In this document: piece by piece, positions 34,801 through 39,690 of the stretch
How positions within the stretch are numbered: position 1 is the first letter of the stretch
Layout: every line of letters begins with the position of its first letter
Source of the DNA: an uncultured Bacteroidia bacterium
GTDB lineage: Bacteria; Bacteroidota; Bacteroidia; J057; CALDDN01
Direction: 5' to 3'
NCBI GenBank assembly: GCA_937936615.1
Contig: CALDDN010000080.1
Span: 1 to 39,690 of the forward strand
DNA length: 39,690 bases
The notes under the pieces: generated by a model
Database searches by the model: none
What the model saw: only the letters and a program-made list of their open reading frames with translations
Told to the model about the DNA's origin: nothing
Translations under genes and position numbers: made by a program

Positions 34801-37550
34801 GGGTTTACACCTTCCGCTACACGGTCTCGAACAGCTGCGGTAGCAGCTTTGCCGAAGTGCAGATCACGCGCGACGCCTCGCCGGTCAACGTTTTTGCGGG
34901 TGCCGACCAGTTCCTGTGCGAGCAGACTGCGACCCTGGTCGTAGGCAATGTGCTGCCGCCCGGCTACACAGCGCAATGGAACTACATCAATGGCCCAGCG
35001 GGCAGCAATGCCGGTGTTTCGTCCTTCGGACGCTTTGGCTCGATTGTCAATATGGATGTGCAGGGGATCTACTCGTTCGAATACGTCGTTTCGACCCCCT
35101 ATCAGGTGTGCGAGTCGCGCCGCGATGTGGTGCGTATCTACCGCGCCGACCGCCCGACTATTGCGCAGGTTGTCGGTCCAACTCAGATTTGTGGAACAAC
35201 CGTCGTGCTCACGGGCAACATCCCGACCATCGGCACGGCCAGCTGGAGTTTTGTTTCGGGGCCGATGACGCCCAACCTCAATCCGCAAAGCGAAACGCTG
35301 ACCATATCGGGCTTCACGCAACCGGGTCTCTACACCTTCCGCTGGACGATTGCCAACCCGCCGTGCACGCCTTCGGCCTTCGATCACACGGTGGAGGTGG
35401 GTATCGAAAGCCAGGGTGGATCGGCCACCACCAACGCCCCGCAGGTCTGCGCCGGCGACAACATCGGCATCGTCCAGCTCAGCGGCCACGATGGTACCAT
35501 CGAAGGCTGGGAAGTATCGGGCGATCCCAATTTCACGACCGCTACGTTCTTCGCCTCGACGTCGCCGAGCTACGTCTTCAACAACCTGACGGCTACGACC
35601 TACATCCGCGCCCGCGTGCGGCAGGGCAGCTGTCCGCCTGCCTTCAGCAGTCCGGTAACCATTCAGGTGCTGCCAGCCAATCCGACCCTTGATCTCGGCC
35701 CCGACCGCGCCATCTGTGGCTCGAACGCCACGCTCACCCTTACCAAGAGCGATCCGAGTCTCAATGTCAACTGGCGCATTCTGAGCCAGCCCGCCGGTTC
35801 GGCAGCTAGCCTGGTGCCCGGCAGCTCCGAGGCCACCCTCGCGAATCTGCAGAGCGGCACCTATTTCATTGAAGTAACGACGGAAACGCCCTGTGGCAAC
35901 GCCCAGGACCTCATTCGCCTCGATGTGCAGACGGCACCTCAGGGCGGTGCCGTGCTCTCGAGCCGGAACCTTTGTGCCGGCGACAACTCGGGAATCCTGA
36001 CCCTGAGTGGTCACGTGGGTACCGTTCTGCGCTGGGAAAGCTCGACCGACGACTGGGCGACGGTGATTCCGATTACCAATACAACCGCCCAGCAGGGCTA
36101 CACCAACCTGACGCAGACTACAGCTTACCGCGCCGTCATCGGCGGCGGTCCCTGTCCCACGGTCTTCTCGGAGCCGGCCAAGCTGACGGTCTTCCCGCAG
36201 CTGACGGCCAACGCCGGCCCCGACCAGCAGGTCTGCGGTACGAGCTTTACCCTCGTGGGTAATGCCGTTACGGGGGCCAATTCGTTCTGGACGCAGGTTT
36301 CCGGTCCGGTTACGCTGCCCGTATCGATTGCCGGTGAGGTGCTCGCGGCAACCAACGTTACCGTTCCGGGTACCTATACTTTCCGTTACACCCTAAGTAA
36401 CGGCGTGTGCCCCAACGCCAGCGACGACGTAACCGTAACCGTGGGCACCGATGCCCAGGCGGGTACCGTGCAGGGCGACGCCCAGGTTTGCGCGGGCAGC
36501 AACACCGGTTCGGCGGTGCTGGTGGGCCACAGCGGCCAGATCATCCGCTGGGAAAGTTCGACCGACAACTGGGTAACGGTGGTGCCGCTCAACAACACCA
36601 CGCCGGTGCTCAATTACTTCAACCTCATGACCACGACCCAGTTCCGGGCGGTCGTGCGCACGGCCTCGTGTCCGCAGGTGGTTACCAACCACATCACGGT
36701 GCTGGTCAGCCAGCCGCCGACGGTTGCCCAGGCTACGCCCGCGATCAACACCTGCGCCAGCCAGCTGATCCTGCAGGGCAACGCGCCGCTGGTGGGTACG
36801 GGTCAGTGGAGTTTCGTGTTCGGCCCGGCCCAGCCTACGCTGGTGGGGGCTGGCCAGACGGCCCTCGTAACGGGCCTGACGGCAGCGGGCAGTTACCTCT
36901 TTGAATACCGCATCGAAAATCCGCCCTGCGAACCCTCGATCGCCTACACGATTGTAACGATCTCGAACACGGTGCCCACGCCTACCAACCTGGGGCTGGT
37001 CAACCTGACGGCCAATACGGCTCTCGTTTCGTGGACCCCCGTGCCTAATGTGGCGGGCTACATCGTCGAATGGAGCGATGCCTCGACCAGCTTTACGGTC
37101 TGGAGCACGGCACCGGTCTGCTCACCCAACAATTCGTATCAGATTTCGGGCCTGACGGCGGGCCGTGCCTACCGCGTACGCGTGCGGGCCAATTGCACCA
37201 ACTGCCCCGTTACCTTCCCGGGCGACAAGCTGTCGGCCTATACGCCTACGCTGCCCTTCACAACGCCAGCCTCGCGCGAGGCGGCATTTACTGCGGCAGT
37301 TTCCGACCTGAGCGTTTACCCCAACCCCAACGATGGCCGCTTTATGGTCCGCCTGACCGCGGGTGCGGGTACCCAAGCCCAACTGCAGCTTGTTGATCTG
37401 GCAGGCCGGGCAGTCTTCACGCAGGCGGCCCAGCTCGAAGCAGGCAGCAATGAGATTCACGTGCTTACCGGCGGGCTGGCGGCGGGTGTCTATCTGCTGC
37501 TGGTCGACGTCGAAGGGCTGCGCCACAGCATGAAGGTGGTGCTGAACTGA
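22830..37550 (+). CDS. 4906-aa giant repetitive surface protein with GEVED domain and T9SS signal
   Basis: The ATG at 22830 opens a signal peptide (residues 1-24, LGLA cleavage); the frame upstream reaches only a TTG. A GEVED domain follows (~67-210, with YIDYNQDGDFDDPGE, an acidic metal-binding-like turn). After one divergent Ig-like domain come nine near-uniform 80-aa repeats and a tenth variant (~291-1081). Then a ~312-aa module occurs three times (~1082, 1712, 2580), followed by 4, 7 and 9 Ig-like repeats respectively. Each module has a YxQDF...W start, the core GEQWRRG and the end DDGLAVDD, plus a CHU_C-associated Ig-like domain. From ~3594 there is another CHU_C-type Ig, PKD-like domains, a W-F-SGP repeat series, FnIII (~4716-4811) and a T9SS sorting domain (~4822-4906, VYPNPNDGRF ... 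KVVLN). I count only six Lys, none before ~3672. It is probably a long surface adhesin; no enzyme is evident. Confidence 0.93.
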   Translation: MRTSTSSCLISLLVLGLMPFLGLAQSTNPAPYCLPNQTYSCANPSTPAWIHDFSFTGTPPPVNPINQVATGCNGNANNYIYYTNLPAVEVTPGNSYNIRATTAPAPALPGCGCHGFAVYIDYNQDGDFDDPGEAVANSGSFCSHGTPANFLCSLLGLPDTWTSTITIPSIGPNVRCGQTRMRVIVISDATFAPCGTNMYETQDYNIIIGTPMPPITITPANPTRCASDPPTTLTATPQSPVTATYTWQPGNLSGSVVDVSPTVTTTYTVTGTNPLGCTSTAEVTVTVNPAPTVTISPAGPLTLCVGQTEVLTASGATSYSWSPATDLSATNVANPTLTANTVGTRTYTVTGTGANGCTNTATVQVTVSSALNVSISPAGPLTLCVGQTEVLTASGATTYSWSPATDLSATNVANPTLTATTLGTRTYTVTGTSGSCTGSAEITVTVVSNVNVSISPTGPLTLCTGETQVLTASGATSYSWSPGTDLSATNVANPTLTAATVGTRTYTVTGTSGSCTGSAEITVTVNPSPTVTINPTGPLSFCTGQTQVLTASGASNYSWSPGTDLSATDVANPTLTATTPGTRTYTVLGESANACTGSATIQVTVNASPTVAINPAGPLTLCVGQTEVLTASGATSYSWSPATDLSAANVANPTLTATTLGTRTYTVTGTAANGCTGSATVQVTVANSLTVTITPAGPLTLCTGETQVLTASGATSYSWSPGTDLSATNVANPTLTAATVGTRTYTVTGTSGSCTASAQIEVTVNPRPTVTINPTGPLTFCTGQTQVLTASGASNYSWSPGTDLSATDVANPTLTATTPGTRTYTVLGESANACTNSATIQVTVNASPTVTINPAGPLTLCVGETQVLAASGATTYSWSPGTDLSATNVANPTLTATTVGTRTYTVTGTSGSCTGSAEIEVTVNPRPTVTINPTGPLTFCSGRTQVLTASGASNYSWSPATDLSATDVPNPTLTATTPGTRTYTVLGEDLNACTNSATIQVTVIASPTVTATADAPTICRDGTSRFQATGATTYSWSPATALSATNIANPVATPTVSGTWTVVGTTGACTGSAEVSVTVNTCEIALGCPSPTYFQDFDNWNPITPTTNTCNSPGDFLPSRWNNNNTIEGWYAEAAAGTYRFNASDGSCNIGSLYSFGENGSGERALGTLLSGTNNSRFGVRFVNNTGSPITDLLIEYVGEQWRRGTAPVGTPDRLNFQYSTNATSLATGTWTNVAALNFQSPNTTAAASTALNGNAAANRQTISGTITGLNIPPGGVFWIRWTEFNVTGEDDGLAVDDFRITANTIAQPTTVTASTPRCAGTDLTLTANPAPPANIEYRWFDVATGGTPLGTGQNYVFSNPTAGTYTFYVGAFNTLTGCASELPRRSITVTIEPQPTVTASATPTTLCVGQSSQFQANGANTYSWSPVTDLNNALIANPLFTASAAGVFDYTVTGTDGNGCTNSAQVSVTVNAQPTLTATATPASICFDGSTSQLEATGAATYAWLPAANLNNASIFNPVFTPAAAGTLTFTVTGIGANGCTNSATVAVAVNALPTVGATATPATICFDGSTTSQLQGTGAVNYFWSPATGLNDVNLPNPVFTPPAPGSYTFTVEGTDGNGCTNTASVTVTVNPVPAVTATADFPTLCAGGTTRLVASGASTYVWAPATNLSSTTVANPVANPTVTTTWTVTGSDAAGCTNSTQITVTVDVCDVVLDCTDFTYFQDFDTWEPITPTANTCANGNNLPTAWSDNNTLRGWYVELQAGQYRFNANDGTCNLGGMYSFGTDGSGERAIGTNRGGSTMRFGVRLVNNSGAPITDLLIDYIGEQWRRGGAPVGNPDQLLFQYSTDATALTNGTWTNVPALHFNSPYTGPLSNVDLDGNNAANRTAISGTITGLNIPDGAAFWIRWTDFNLVGGNDGLAVDDFRLRANTLAQPVALTPSTPLCEGTDVTLTATPNPPANVDYRWFDVATGGTALATGTTYTITAPAAGTYTYYAESFNTVTGCVSQLPRRSVTFTVNPLPSVNATATPAALCIGQTSQLQATGAVTYSWTPATDLNNAAVPNPVFTAPSAGTFAYTVTGTDANGCTNSTTVSVLVNPDPVATATATPATLCFNGSTSQFEATGGVSYAWTPAVNLNNAAVFNPVFTPASDGSFTYAVTVTDANGCTNSTDVTVTVLPLPVITAASTPPALCFDGSSANFEAQGGLTYLWSPAANLNDATVFNPIFTPSAAGNFTYIVTGTDANGCSNTAQVDVTVFPLPTLTATATPATLCVGQVSQLDASGASTYQWIPATGLNDPLIANPLFFSVTDGVFSYTVEGVDANGCRNTATVTLTVNPLPNVTATATPPAICFDGSTSQLQASGALTYEWFPANDLDNPLIANPTFTPPSPGIFGYTVVGTDVNGCQGAVFVEVTVNALPVINATATPQTICNDGVPSQFQATGADAYVWTPAANLNDNLIANPLFTPPGLGNFTFNIEGTDANGCRNTTQLTVTVIDIPTVTASVTPAAICLDGTVQVSATGALAYSWQPAAELTNPLQATSAARPTVEGAVTYTVTGTDINGCTNSAVTTVTVTNCTFRFDCVNDTYVQDFNTWNPTTTAANTCANGDNLNDPWNNANTLQTWYVDLLSGVYRFNASDGTCGLGGMYSFGSNGGGDRALGTNRGGSAFRFGAQFINNTGVPITDLIIDYVGEQWRRGGAPTGVPDRLDFQYSLDATSLNTGTWINYNPLDFVSPYTGPVGNIELNGDQPANRTAVSSVITGLNIPPGTSFWIRWNDFNLNDDDGLAVDDLRIRVNTIPQPAAITTSQPLCDGVDVTLTAFPPPPPGIEYRWYTVATGGTPVGTGPTLTLTAPIADTYDYFVEAYNTLTGCTSRLPRTAITFVVNNTPVIAATATPNQFCFGSGTSQLQGIGAQDYTWTPQANLNDPLIANPIFNPAVPGTTTFTLTGTDANGCTNSTTVTVVVHALPTVGATANPGLINITQTSQLAGSGAQTYVWTPAANLSSPTGSPTFTPGDCGTTTFTVRGTDANGCTNSAQVVVQVNAAPVTVTANPPAVCIGGCTDVAASSAFGGYTYSWVNPAVTVPSFNDCPTTTTIYNVTATYLNCVTNANVVVPVNPLPIVTVTPNTLVDLCTGESQVYTAGGALTYTWSPAVDLSATTGPVVTLTAATVGPRNYTVRGTDGNGCTNTVSFAVTVRQTPTVITNPQTVTACLGDIRQLNASGASTYLWNPGTDLIQTNVASPTLIATTLGTRTYTVTGTAGNGCTNSATTTVTVFPLPNVTIVPTGPLTICQFQSVNLTASGAATYNWFPNIDLSTTTGPTTTFTGNTPGIYGFSVAGTDNNGCTFVSPPVAITVNPAPTVTIAPAGPLNMCQGEDVQLVASGANTYTWAPATDLAVTNQAATTLTANAVGTRTYTVVGTAANGCTNTASIQVQVRPSPVVGISPAGPLTFCPGATRVLTASGALSYSWSPPTDLSAINIPNPTLTAATVSTRTYTVTGTAANGCTGSATINVTVNAVPPVTANSAPTEACAGDPVQLVAGGANTYVWNPGTISGATITVNPSATTTYTVSGTDANGCTNTAVVQVLVNPLPVAPTTPPLTICAGTSTTITPPAQPGFFRWYSSATGATQIGAGPSFETPVLNVPGVYTYYYDYRDLNGCTSALRQPVKVFVEAIPQVIGPIQGPTVVCAFKSSSHFVSNIPGVGYNWFGLPTGASITSGQGTNSVVINWGFAAQGIHQISVRPTYFCGPGPVSTVQIELIDRPARPLSLTGPPTACVGSTTTYVLSTRPGETYEWRVSPPQAITSAGNTLNVTWSAPGNYVIEGRAVNTCGPSPWRAMLVQVAAPVNANGGPDLTTCNTLAILRAANPSPGTGVWSFVSGPVTPNITQSGTNLLVSGMTQLGVYEFEWTVTSGGCPPLSSRVRVTRIGPPATPTIQTPTIALCDQSTANISFTVPTDGVGIWSFISGPAQAAIAQNGSVTGLTAVGVYTFRYTVSNSCGSSFAEVQITRDASPVNVFAGADQFLCEQTATLVVGNVLPPGYTAQWNYINGPAGSNAGVSSFGRFGSIVNMDVQGIYSFEYVVSTPYQVCESRRDVVRIYRADRPTIAQVVGPTQICGTTVVLTGNIPTIGTASWSFVSGPMTPNLNPQSETLTISGFTQPGLYTFRWTIANPPCTPSAFDHTVEVGIESQGGSATTNAPQVCAGDNIGIVQLSGHDGTIEGWEVSGDPNFTTATFFASTSPSYVFNNLTATTYIRARVRQGSCPPAFSSPVTIQVLPANPTLDLGPDRAICGSNATLTLTKSDPSLNVNWRILSQPAGSAASLVPGSSEATLANLQSGTYFIEVTTETPCGNAQDLIRLDVQTAPQGGAVLSSRNLCAGDNSGILTLSGHVGTVLRWESSTDDWATVIPITNTTAQQGYTNLTQTTAYRAVIGGGPCPTVFSEPAKLTVFPQLTANAGPDQQVCGTSFTLVGNAVTGANSFWTQVSGPVTLPVSIAGEVLAATNVTVPGTYTFRYTLSNGVCPNASDDVTVTVGTDAQAGTVQGDAQVCAGSNTGSAVLVGHSGQIIRWESSTDNWVTVVPLNNTTPVLNYFNLMTTTQFRAVVRTASCPQVVTNHITVLVSQPPTVAQATPAINTCASQLILQGNAPLVGTGQWSFVFGPAQPTLVGAGQTALVTGLTAAGSYLFEYRIENPPCEPSIAYTIVTISNTVPTPTNLGLVNLTANTALVSWTPVPNVAGYIVEWSDASTSFTVWSTAPVCSPNNSYQISGLTAGRAYRVRVRANCTNCPVTFPGDKLSAYTPTLPFTTPASREAAFTAAVSDLSVYPNPNDGRFMVRLTAGAGTQAQLQLVDLAGRAVFTQAAQLEAGSNEIHVLTGGLAAGVYLLLVDVEGLRHSMKVVLN
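23700..25847 (+). repeat. Nine tandem ~80-aa (about 239-bp) coding repeats
   Basis: Nine repeats fill 2148 bp in frame. Each follows the plan PTVTI-P-GPLTLC-G-TQVLTASGA-YSWSP-TDLSATNVANPTL, then T-GTRTYTV-G, then a Cys and a closing VTVN strand. Two alternating classes are visible. One ends GTSGSCTGSAE; the other has SFC or TFC, ATDVANP and VLGESANACT. Class pairs occur at repeats 3-4, 6-7 and 8-9. The two Cys per repeat (in LC/FC and in SC/AC/GC) could form one disulfide per domain. They are Ig-like/PKD-like beta sandwiches by pattern. Confidence 0.92.
24495..25294 (+). repeat. Recent 717-bp duplication inside the repeat array
   Basis: An 83-bp stretch at 24495-24577 is identical to 25212-25294, offset 717 bp, which is exactly three repeats. 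Flanking sequence on both sides is also highly similar. This shows duplication or gene conversion of a three-repeat unit. Confidence 0.88.
26073..27014 (+). repeat. Large module copy 1 (314 aa) within the 4906-aa protein
   Basis: First of three copies of a composite module. Its first ~220 aa carry YFQDFDNW, GWYAEAAAGTYRFNASDGS, GENGSGERALG, IEYVGEQWRRG and DDGLAVDDFRI, a pattern seen in many secreted bacterial proteins and likely a jelly-roll fold. The last ~90 aa are an Ig-like domain of the CHU_C-associated type (YRWFDVATGGTPLG). Four Ig-like repeats follow. Confidence 0.85.
27963..28898 (+). repeat. Large module copy 2 (312 aa) within the 4906-aa protein
   Basis: Second copy, with YFQDFDTW, GWYVELQAGQYRFNANDG, IDYIGEQWRRG and NDGLAVDDFRL, then the Ig-like half with YRWFDVATGGTALA. 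It is followed by seven Ig-like repeats of about 79 aa. Confidence 0.85.
30567..31499 (+). repeat. Large module copy 3 (311 aa) within the 4906-aa protein
   Basis: Third copy, with YVQDFNTW, RFNASDGTCGLGGMYSFG, IDYVGEQWRRG and DDGLAVDDLRI, then the Ig-like half with YRWYTVATGGTPVG. It is followed by nine more divergent Ig-like repeats up to 33611. Confidence 0.85.
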
Positions 37551-37570
37551 ATTTAGTTTGGACTTGATCT

Positions 37571-37601
37571 AAAAAAGCCGTTCCTTTGGAGCGGCTTTTT
37601 T
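37571..37601 (+). terminator. Intrinsic terminator after the 4906-aa protein
   Basis: The stem AAAAAAGCCGTTCC / GGAGCGGCTTTTTT has a TTT loop and one G-T wobble, with a run of Ts on the 3' side. It lies 20 bp after the stop. The flanking A run means it could also act in the opposite direction. Confidence 0.88.
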
Positions 37602-37685
37602 CTTGAGGGCTCTAACTTTTTACGTGTTCTTTGCGTTTTAAGTCGGATTTAATCTCAATCACCACTAATACCCTAAGCGTATCTT

Positions 37686-38357
37686 ATGCGTTCATTAAAA
37701 TTGTATGGATTGCTTTTAGCCGTGGTGCTGTTAGCAGCCTGCGGCGGCTCGAAATCAAATGAGGCCCAGGTAGCCGAGGCCGTCGACAGCGCGGCAACGC
37801 AGGGCCTGAGTATTCCGGTTGATCTGGCTGCCAGCCAGATTAGATGGATCGGTTCAAAGGTTGCCGTGGGCAGCGAGCACAACGGCACCGTCAAACTCAA
37901 AAGTGGCGAGCTGATGCTGACGGGCGACCAGCTGACGGGCGGCAAGTTTGTCATCGACATGACGAGTATTAACAACCTCGATGAAAAAGGGGAAGACAAG
38001 CAGAAGCTGGAAGGCCACCTGAAAAGCGCGGATTTCTTCCATGTAGACAGCTTCCCTGAAGCCGTTTTCGAAATCACGAGCGTGGAAGCGGCACCCCAAG
38101 ACACCAACACCCACCGCATCACGGGCAACCTCACGATGCGCGGCGTAACCAAGAGTGTAACTTTCCCGGCCAAGGTCGAGATGCAGGGCAACACCATCGT
38201 GGCCAAAGCCAACTTCGCCATCGACCGCACCCTCTGGAACGTCATGTACAGCTCGGATAAAAACGAGGGCTGGAAAAAGACCGAAGCCAAGTGGAAAGAC
38301 AAGCTCATCAGCAACGAGATCAAGATTGACCTGAATCTGGTGGCGAACAAGGGCTGA
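37686..38357 (+). CDS. YceI-family lipoprotein
   Basis: The 223-aa product starts with a lipoprotein signal peptide (hydrophobic core, lipobox LLAAC, lipidated Cys19). The mature part is a YceI-like domain, a lipocalin-like barrel that in characterised members binds isoprenoid or other lipid ligands in the periplasm. Recognisable segments are SQIRWIGSKV near the start, GTVKLKSGEL, GGKFVIDMTSI, LEGHLKSADFFHVDSFPEAVFEI, TGNLTMRGVTKSVTFPAKV and the closing FAIDRTLWNVMY. All are typical and in order, and the length is normal for a lipoprotein version of the family. It stands alone between two terminators, so it is probably monocistronic. The promoter was not identified. Its position between two giant surface-protein genes does not by itself imply shared function. 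Confidence 0.94.
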   Translation: MRSLKLYGLLLAVVLLAACGGSKSNEAQVAEAVDSAATQGLSIPVDLAASQIRWIGSKVAVGSEHNGTVKLKSGELMLTGDQLTGGKFVIDMTSINNLDEKGEDKQKLEGHLKSADFFHVDSFPEAVFEITSVEAAPQDTNTHRITGNLTMRGVTKSVTFPAKVEMQGNTIVAKANFAIDRTLWNVMYSSDKNEGWKKTEAKWKDKLISNEIKIDLNLVANKG

Positions 38358-38387
38358 TCGGCTTCAGATCGAATTCGGAATCGGGAT

Positions 38388-38416
38388 AAGCCTGCTCGTT
38401 AAACGGAGCAGGCTTT
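38388..38416 (+). terminator. Intrinsic terminator after the YceI lipoprotein
   Basis: A perfect 10-bp stem (AAGCCTGCTC / GAGCAGGCTT) with an 8-9 nt loop is followed by a short T run. It lies about 30 bp after the stop. Confidence 0.88.
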
Positions 38417-38489
38417 TCTGTTTATGTAGGGTTTACATAAGCTTTACCAAAGCTTAAAGGCGAAAAATATGTAGTTCATTTAGCCGCTT

Positions 38490-38497
38490 TAGGTTTG
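38490..38497 (+). promoter_or_regulatory. Bacteroidota -7 element upstream of the right-edge giant gene
   Basis: TAGGTTTG matches TAnnTTTG exactly. The predicted start near 38504 gives a leader of about 17 nt before the ATG at 38521. No clear -33 TTTG is seen. Confidence 0.6.
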
Positions 38498-38520
38498 ACT
38501 CGACGAAAATCTACTCGGTA

Positions 38521-39690
38521 ATGATGAAAAACGTATACGTATCGGTGAAGGTCTTGCTGCTGGTTTGGGGGCTGGGAACGCTCGCTCAGGCCCAAACAAC
38601 CATCGCTTTTCAGGGTGGCGAAACGGGCGACTGCTGGGGATACGGGGCGATTACGCAGCAGAATGGGGCACCAATAGTTGGTCCGAATGCCTATACAGGC
38701 TATATCCGTTCAGGAACCCGTTCGATTCGGATCGGTGGAGCCAGCGGATGTGCAAACAATACCGGAGCTGGATGCGTAGGGGGCTTAATACAAGGGACTG
38801 CCAATAATATTGGTGCTCAAAACTGCGCTAATCAAAACGGTAAGATATTTGAAACCAATACGGTTAACGTGGCAGCCTATGCCGATGCACGCATTCAAGC
38901 CCATACGCGAACTCACGGGGAATGTCCAGCAACAAATGGCTACGACAACGGTGACAATGTGTTTTATGAGGTCAGTTTGAATGGCGCAGCCTATAACATA
39001 GAAAAGCAAATAAACGGCAATAATAATACACTTTGGAACTTCAATGACCCTAACGGGACGTTCGATTACGCCATACCGACCACGGGTTGCACACAAACCA
39101 TTCGCTTCCGAATCCGCGAAACATCGAACCGAGGTGATGAAGTACTCTATATCGATGATGTTCGCCTGAGTTTCACGCAAGGTCGACCAATTACCGCCTC
39201 ACAAACAACCATCTGCCAAGGTCAGTCGGTAACTTTCACTGCTAACAGTTGCGTAACGACCAACGGCCAGTGGGGCTATCAGTGGCTGTTGAATGGCAAT
39301 CCAATTACGGGTGCAACGGCATCAACGTATACGACTTCCACGCTTAACAATGGCGATCAAATCAGTTTGCGCTACATTCCGCCAACTGCGGCTGCACAAA
39401 CGGGGGGCTGCACCCTTCCGCAGGCGGTTTCCCCTCCTATCACCATCACGGTGAACGCGAAGCCGACGGTATCGATTACGCCGGCGGGGCCGTTGACTTT
39501 GTGCGTGGGAGCGACGCAGACCCTGACAGCGAGCGGGGCGAATACTTATAGCTGGAGTCCGGCTACCGACCTTTCAGCGACGAACGTAGCGGCACCGGTA
39601 TTGACGGCGGCGACGACGGGCACGCGGACGTACACGGTAACGGGCACGACAACGGCCACGGGCTGCACAAACAGTGCGACGGTAACGGTT
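38521..39690 (+). CDS. 5' part of a third secreted repeat protein (runs off the right edge)
   Basis: The frame is open for 390 codons from the ATG at 38521 to the window end, so the gene is partial at its 3' side. A signal peptide covers residues 1-24 (MMKN start, TLAQA cleavage). Residues ~25-219 form a Cys- and Gly/Asn-rich domain ending FRIRETSNRGDEVLYIDDVRLSF; the YIDDVRL ending resembles the close of secreted jelly-roll modules. An Ig-like domain follows (~220-314, TICQGQSVTFTA). From residue 315 (39463) there is one copy of the 80-aa repeat found in the 4906-aa protein (PTVSITPAGPLTLCVG ... YSWSPATDLSATNVA ... GTRTYTVTG). More repeats and a T9SS signal are expected beyond the edge but not seen. 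It is probably another T9SS surface protein. Confidence 0.88.
   Translation, partial: MMKNVYVSVKVLLLVWGLGTLAQAQTTIAFQGGETGDCWGYGAITQQNGAPIVGPNAYTGYIRSGTRSIRIGGASGCANNTGAGCVGGLIQGTANNIGAQNCANQNGKIFETNTVNVAAYADARIQAHTRTHGECPATNGYDNGDNVFYEVSLNGAAYNIEKQINGNNNTLWNFNDPNGTFDYAIPTTGCTQTIRFRIRETSNRGDEVLYIDDVRLSFTQGRPITASQTTICQGQSVTFTANSCVTTNGQWGYQWLLNGNPITGATASTYTTSTLNNGDQISLRYIPPTAAAQTGGCTLPQAVSPPITITVNAKPTVSITPAGPLTLCVGATQTLTASGANTYSWSPATDLSATNVAAPVLTAATTGTRTYTVTGTTTATGCTNSATVTV
39463..39690 (+). repeat. Copy of the 80-aa repeat shared with the 4906-aa protein
   Basis: 76 residues, cut by the window edge, match repeats 1-9 of the upstream giant gene at protein level and closely at DNA level (for example the shared CGGCGGGGCCG and AGCTGGAGTCCGGCTAC stretches). 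This places direct repeats about 14-16 kb apart. Confidence 0.85.

Overview
The window looks like a chromosomal segment from a GC-rich member of the Bacteroidota. Three things support this. There are C-terminal type IX secretion (T9SS) sorting domains (YPNP near the start, GVYLL...KVVLN at the end). There is a GldF-type ABC permease of the gliding/T9SS lineage. There are several exact Bacteroidota -7 promoter elements (TAnnTTTG). Genus cannot be told from the sequence alone. No rRNA, tRNA, transposase, integrase or CRISPR array was seen.

Left part (1-5070, minus strand): the promoter-proximal half of a type I CRISPR-Cas operon, read right to left as cas6, cas5, cas3 (HD nuclease plus helicase), then a 485-aa protein that by position and size is best explained as the Cas8-type large subunit. 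The operon runs off the left edge, where cas7, the adaptation genes and the array would be expected. A 428-bp gap, mostly AT-rich, precedes cas6.

Middle part (5499-12753): a 1515-aa hybrid histidine kinase with a 7TM sensor, five PAS domains, a GAF domain, kinase core, a degenerate receiver and an intact receiver; a small c-type cytochrome-like lipoprotein; gldF without gldG next to it; and a GNAT-fold protein of the YghO-like kind. These look like independent transcription units.

Right part (12754-39690, plus strand): a cluster of giant secreted surface proteins. First is a 3060-aa protein with two beta-helix regions, 13 Ig-like repeats, a SprB-like repeat, two FnIII domains and a T9SS signal. 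It is preceded by a very good promoter about 490 nt upstream, so it may have a long structured leader. Next is a 4906-aa protein: a GEVED domain, nine nearly uniform 80-aa repeats, three copies of a ~312-aa module each followed by 4, 7 and 9 Ig-like repeats, then PKD/Ig-like domains, FnIII and a T9SS signal. It is almost free of lysine. A YceI-family lipoprotein follows. Last is the 5' part of a third giant gene (from 38521), open through the right edge and carrying the same 80-aa repeat as the 4906-aa protein. Intrinsic terminators close the first three of these units. The likely joint role is a cell-surface adhesin or matrix layer exported by T9SS; gldF nearby fits that lifestyle but does not prove a link.

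Most other open frames, including very long ones antisense to the giant genes, are shadows produced by codon usage.
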